Shown here piece by piece: positions 61,295-64,000 of a stretch of 64,000 nucleotides of DNA; position 1 is the stretch's first letter; each line of letters starts with the position of its first letter. The DNA comes from Flavobacteriales bacterium (GTDB taxonomy: Bacteria > Bacteroidota > Bacteroidia > Flavobacteriales_F > PHOS-HE28): NCBI GenBank assembly GCA_016717305.1, contig JADKFY010000002.1, positions 124,001 to 188,000 of the forward strand. The letters run 5' to 3'. The notes below the pieces were generated by a model. That model was not told the origin of the DNA. It saw only the letters and a program-made list of their open reading frames with translations, and searched no databases. The position numbers and the translations under genes were made by a program.

Positions 61295-61583
61295 TCTTGG
61301 AGCGGGGGAAGTATGGTCAGTTGGTCGAATGCGCTCAGGGGCCAGATCAGTGAAATTGGATGTCATGTGCGGTTCCCGGCTCGATCTCGGCTACGAAGCT
61401 ACCTTGGTTTCCAACGGGGCTGCGTCCAGGAATGGAAACTTTTCAAGATCCCTGACGCCGCTTGCCCTAAGCCATTTTCCAAGGATGGAAGCGGTCCTTT
61501 TTCAACGATCCCCTCTCCTTATCCACATTCCCGATCCGGCCCCTTCGGACTGGATACCTTCGCGCCCCGGATACCAGCCGGAC
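61295..61583. other. Divergent intergenic region, hydrolase / carB
   Basis: About 290 nt between divergent starts (less if the longer hydrolase start at 61366 is used). carB's frame stays open upstream of its chosen ATG, but that extension is not CarB-like. No TAnnTTTG promoter was found on either strand. Confidence 0.45.
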
Positions 61584-64000
61584 ATGCCAAAAGATACCAG
61601 TATCAAGTCCGTTCTCCTTATCGGGAGCGGCCCGATCGTGATCGGACAAGCCTGCGAGTTCGATTACTCCGGTAGCCAAGCTTCAAGCTCACTTCGCGAA
61701 GAAGGCATCGAGGTCACGCTGATCAACAGCAACCCGGCCACCATCATGACCGATCCGGTCACGGCGGACAACATCTACCTGCTGCCGCTCACCACCGCGA
61801 GCATCGAGGAGATCCTGAAGAAGCACAAGATCGATGCAGTGCTCCCGACCATGGGCGGACAGACCGCGTTGAACCTCGCCATTGAATGCGAGAAGCTCGG
61901 CATCTGGAAAGAGCATGGTGTTCGCATGATCGGCGTGGACACCGAGGCGATCGACATCACCGAGAACCGCGAACGCTTCCGTCAGCTGATGGAGAGCATC
62001 GGCATCCCTTCAGCACCAAGCAGGACGGTGACCAGCTTTTTGGAAGGAAAGAAGGTGGCGCAGGAATTCGGCTTCCCGCTGGTGATCCGCGCGAGCTACA
62101 CGCTGGGTGGTGCAGGTGCGGCTTTCGTTCACGATCCTGCGGAATTCGACAAGCTATTGAAACATGGTTTGCAAGTAAGTCCGATCCACGAGGTGCTCAT
62201 CGACAAAGCGCTGCTCGGCTGGAAGGAATATGAGCTGGAACTGCTCCGCGACAAGGACGACAACGTGGTGATCATCTGCAACATCGAGAACTTCGATCCC
62301 ATGGGCATCCATACCGGCGACAGCATCACCGTGGCACCGGCGATGACCTTGAGCGACCGCACCTACCAGAAGATGCGCACGATGGCCATCAAGATGATGC
62401 GGGCCATCGGCGATTTCGCCGGCGGGTGCAACGTGCAGTTCGCGGTGAGTCCGGATGAACGTGAAGACATCTTCAGCATCGAGATCAATCCGCGGGTAAG
62501 TCGCAGCAGTGCACTCGCGAGTAAGGCGACGGGCTATCCCATCGCGAAGATCGCGAGCAAGTTGGCGATCGGTTATCGTTTGGATGAAGTCGAGAATCCC
62601 ATCACCGGCACCAGCGCCTTCTTCGAACCCACGTTGGACTATGTGATCGTGAAAGTGCCGCGCTGGAACTTCGACAAGTTCGAAGGCAGCGACCGGCGTT
62701 TGGGCGTGCAGATGAAAAGCGTCGGCGAGACCATGGGCATCGGTCGCACGTTCCAGGAAGCGTTGCAGAAAGCGTGTCAGAGCTTGGAGATCAAGCGCAA
62801 CGGGTTGGGTGCGGATGGCAAGGAGACCACCGACACGGCCGTGTTGCTCGAAAGCCTTAGCAACCCCAGTTGGAACCGTCTCTTCCATGTGTACGACAGC
62901 ATCAAGGCCGGTATTCCTTTCAAGACGATCCACGACCGCACCAAGATCGACATCTGGTTCCTGAAGCAGATCGAGGACATGATCCTCACCGAGAAGGAAG
63001 TGGAGAAATACACCCTGGACACCTTGCCGCGCGACCTCTTCTTCGAAGCGAAACAGAAAGGCTACGCGGATCGCCAGGTCGCGCATTTGCTCGGCTGCTT
63101 GGAAAGCGAAGTGTACAAGAAGCGGAACGAACTCGGCATCAAACGCGTGTACAAGCTCGTTGATACCTGCGCCGGTGAGTTCCCCGCGAAGACGCCCTAC
63201 TACTACAGCACCTTCGAGGAGGAGAACGAGAGCATCCCCAGCGACAGGAAGAAAGATCGTGGTGCTCGGCAGCGGCCCCAACCGCATCGGCCAAGGCATC
63301 GAGTTCGACTACTGCTGTGCACGGTGTGTTGGCTGCGAAGGAGATGGGCTACGAGACCATCATGATCAACTGCAACCCGGAGACCGTGAGCACGGACTTC
63401 GACACCGCCGACAAGCTCTACTTCGAGCCGGTGTTCTGGGAGCACATCTACGACATCATCCTGCACGAAAAGCCCGAGGGCGTCATCGTACAGCTCGGCG
63501 GGCAGACCGCGCTGAAACTGGCCGAAAAGCTGGAGAAGTACGGCATCAAGATCATCGGCACCAGCTTCGCCGCGCTGGACATGGCCGAGGACCGCGAGCG
63601 TTTCTCATCGCTGCTGCGCGACCTCAACATCCCGTACCCCGCCTTCGGTGCCGTGAACACCGCCGAGGAAGGCATCGCCCTCAGCCGCACGCTCGGCTTC
63701 CCGCTGCTGGTGCGCCCCAGCTACGTGCTCGGCGGGCAGAAGATGAAGATCGTGATCAACGAGGACGAGCTCGAGGCCCAGGTGCTCGACATCCTGCGCC
63801 TGATGCCCGACAACCGCATCCTCATCGATCACTTCCTCGACGGCGCCATCGAAGCCGAAAGCGACTCCATCTGCGACGGCGAGATGGTGCGCATCATCGG
63901 CATGATGGAGCACATCGAACCGGCAGGCATCCACAGCGGCGACAGCAATGCCGTGCTGCCGCCCTTCGACCTCAGCGAGAAGGTGATCCAGCAGATCCGC
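61584..64000 (+). CDS. carB: Carbamoyl-phosphate synthase large subunit, 3' end outside the window; two frameshifts
   Basis: Makes carbamoyl phosphate from bicarbonate, ATP and the ammonia supplied by CarA. ATG at 61584: M-P-K-D-T-S-I-K-S-V-L-L-I-G-S-G-P-I-V-I-G-Q. First ATP-grasp half intact through about residue 550 (F-S-I-E-I-N-P-R-V-S-R-S-S-A). At 63252-63254 an extra A breaks the frame, and at about 63316-63319 two bases of a TGTG run are missing; correcting both restores K-K-I-V-V-L-G-S-G-P-N-R-I-G-Q and then F-D-Y-C-C-V-H-G-V. The second half then reads cleanly to base 64000. About 805 of ~1070 residues are visible. Confidence 0.93.

Noticed and set aside
62154..63299. 381-codon minus-strand ORF opposite carB
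   Set aside because: Antisense of unambiguous CarB sequence; no plausible start signal or family.
1..64000. CRISPR array, insertion sequence, prophage or integrase
   Set aside because: No regularly spaced identical repeats, transposase, recombinase or phage structural genes were seen; the few repeats present are single inverted elements.

Overview
The window looks like a chromosomal segment of a moderately GC-rich member of the Bacteroidota, most likely in or near the Flavobacteriales. The signs are two secreted proteins ending in type IX secretion (T9SS) sorting domains (808-aa M1 peptidase, 909-aa beta-helix protein), a TPR/PD40/OmpA lipoprotein of the T9SS-linked kind, a short pyruvoyl-type phosphatidylserine decarboxylase, the eukaryote/archaeal-like form of prolyl-tRNA synthetase, and many TAnnTTTG -7 promoter elements. 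No rRNA, CRISPR array, insertion sequence or prophage was seen. There is one tRNA (Glu).

Layout. 1-29 kb is mainly housekeeping and envelope genes: OmpA-type lipoprotein, conserved hypothetical, T9SS M1 peptidase, carA-eno operon, membrane glycosyltransferase-like protein, OsmC protein, exported protein-lipA, gapA, lpxH, a frameshifted M1 peptidase with a beta-barrel, the run lpxK-punA-gatB-tlpA-like, nif3-like plus zinc-ribbon protein, FadL-like porin, Gly/Tyr/Asn-rich lipoprotein, proS and a conserved hypothetical. A tRNA-Glu with its own promoter and terminator sits at 29.1-29.3 kb.

29.5-52.7 kb is a surface-polysaccharide region. It holds Wza-like export lipoprotein, Wzc-like BY-kinase, Wzx flippase, GT-A transferase, Wzy polymerase, a T9SS-exported beta-helix protein on the opposite strand, GT4 transferase, an epimerase, a WecG/TagA transferase and an unusually short initiating sugar-phosphate transferase. 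After rpsT and radC come wecB and a tightly overlapping decoration module: alpha/alpha-barrel protein, amino-acid-type adenylating enzyme, stand-alone carrier protein, GNAT transferase, AAC(3)-fold transferase, NodB-type deacetylase and FemAB/BioF2-like transferase. The likely logic is that WecB and WecG supply and transfer ManNAc-type sugar, Wzx/Wzy/Wza/Wzc polymerise and export, and the decoration module deacetylates sugars and re-acylates them, perhaps with a carrier-bound amino acid. This module is the best candidate for an undescribed system in the window.

52.7-64 kb is housekeeping again: upp, a small membrane protein, a YjjG-like HAD phosphatase, the minus-strand operon rsfS-ftsH-DUF2007-cdsA-psd-membrane protein, birA, rpmH (too short for ordinary ORF lists), an alpha/beta hydrolase and carB, which runs off the right edge.

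An important caveat: at least four otherwise well-conserved genes carry small indels (M1/beta-barrel peptidase, NAD-epimerase, psd, carB). Several are one-base gains in short homopolymers, and two hit genes that should be essential or nearly so. Uncorrected long-read assembly errors are the simplest explanation, so reading-frame disruption here should not be taken as gene loss without checking reads.
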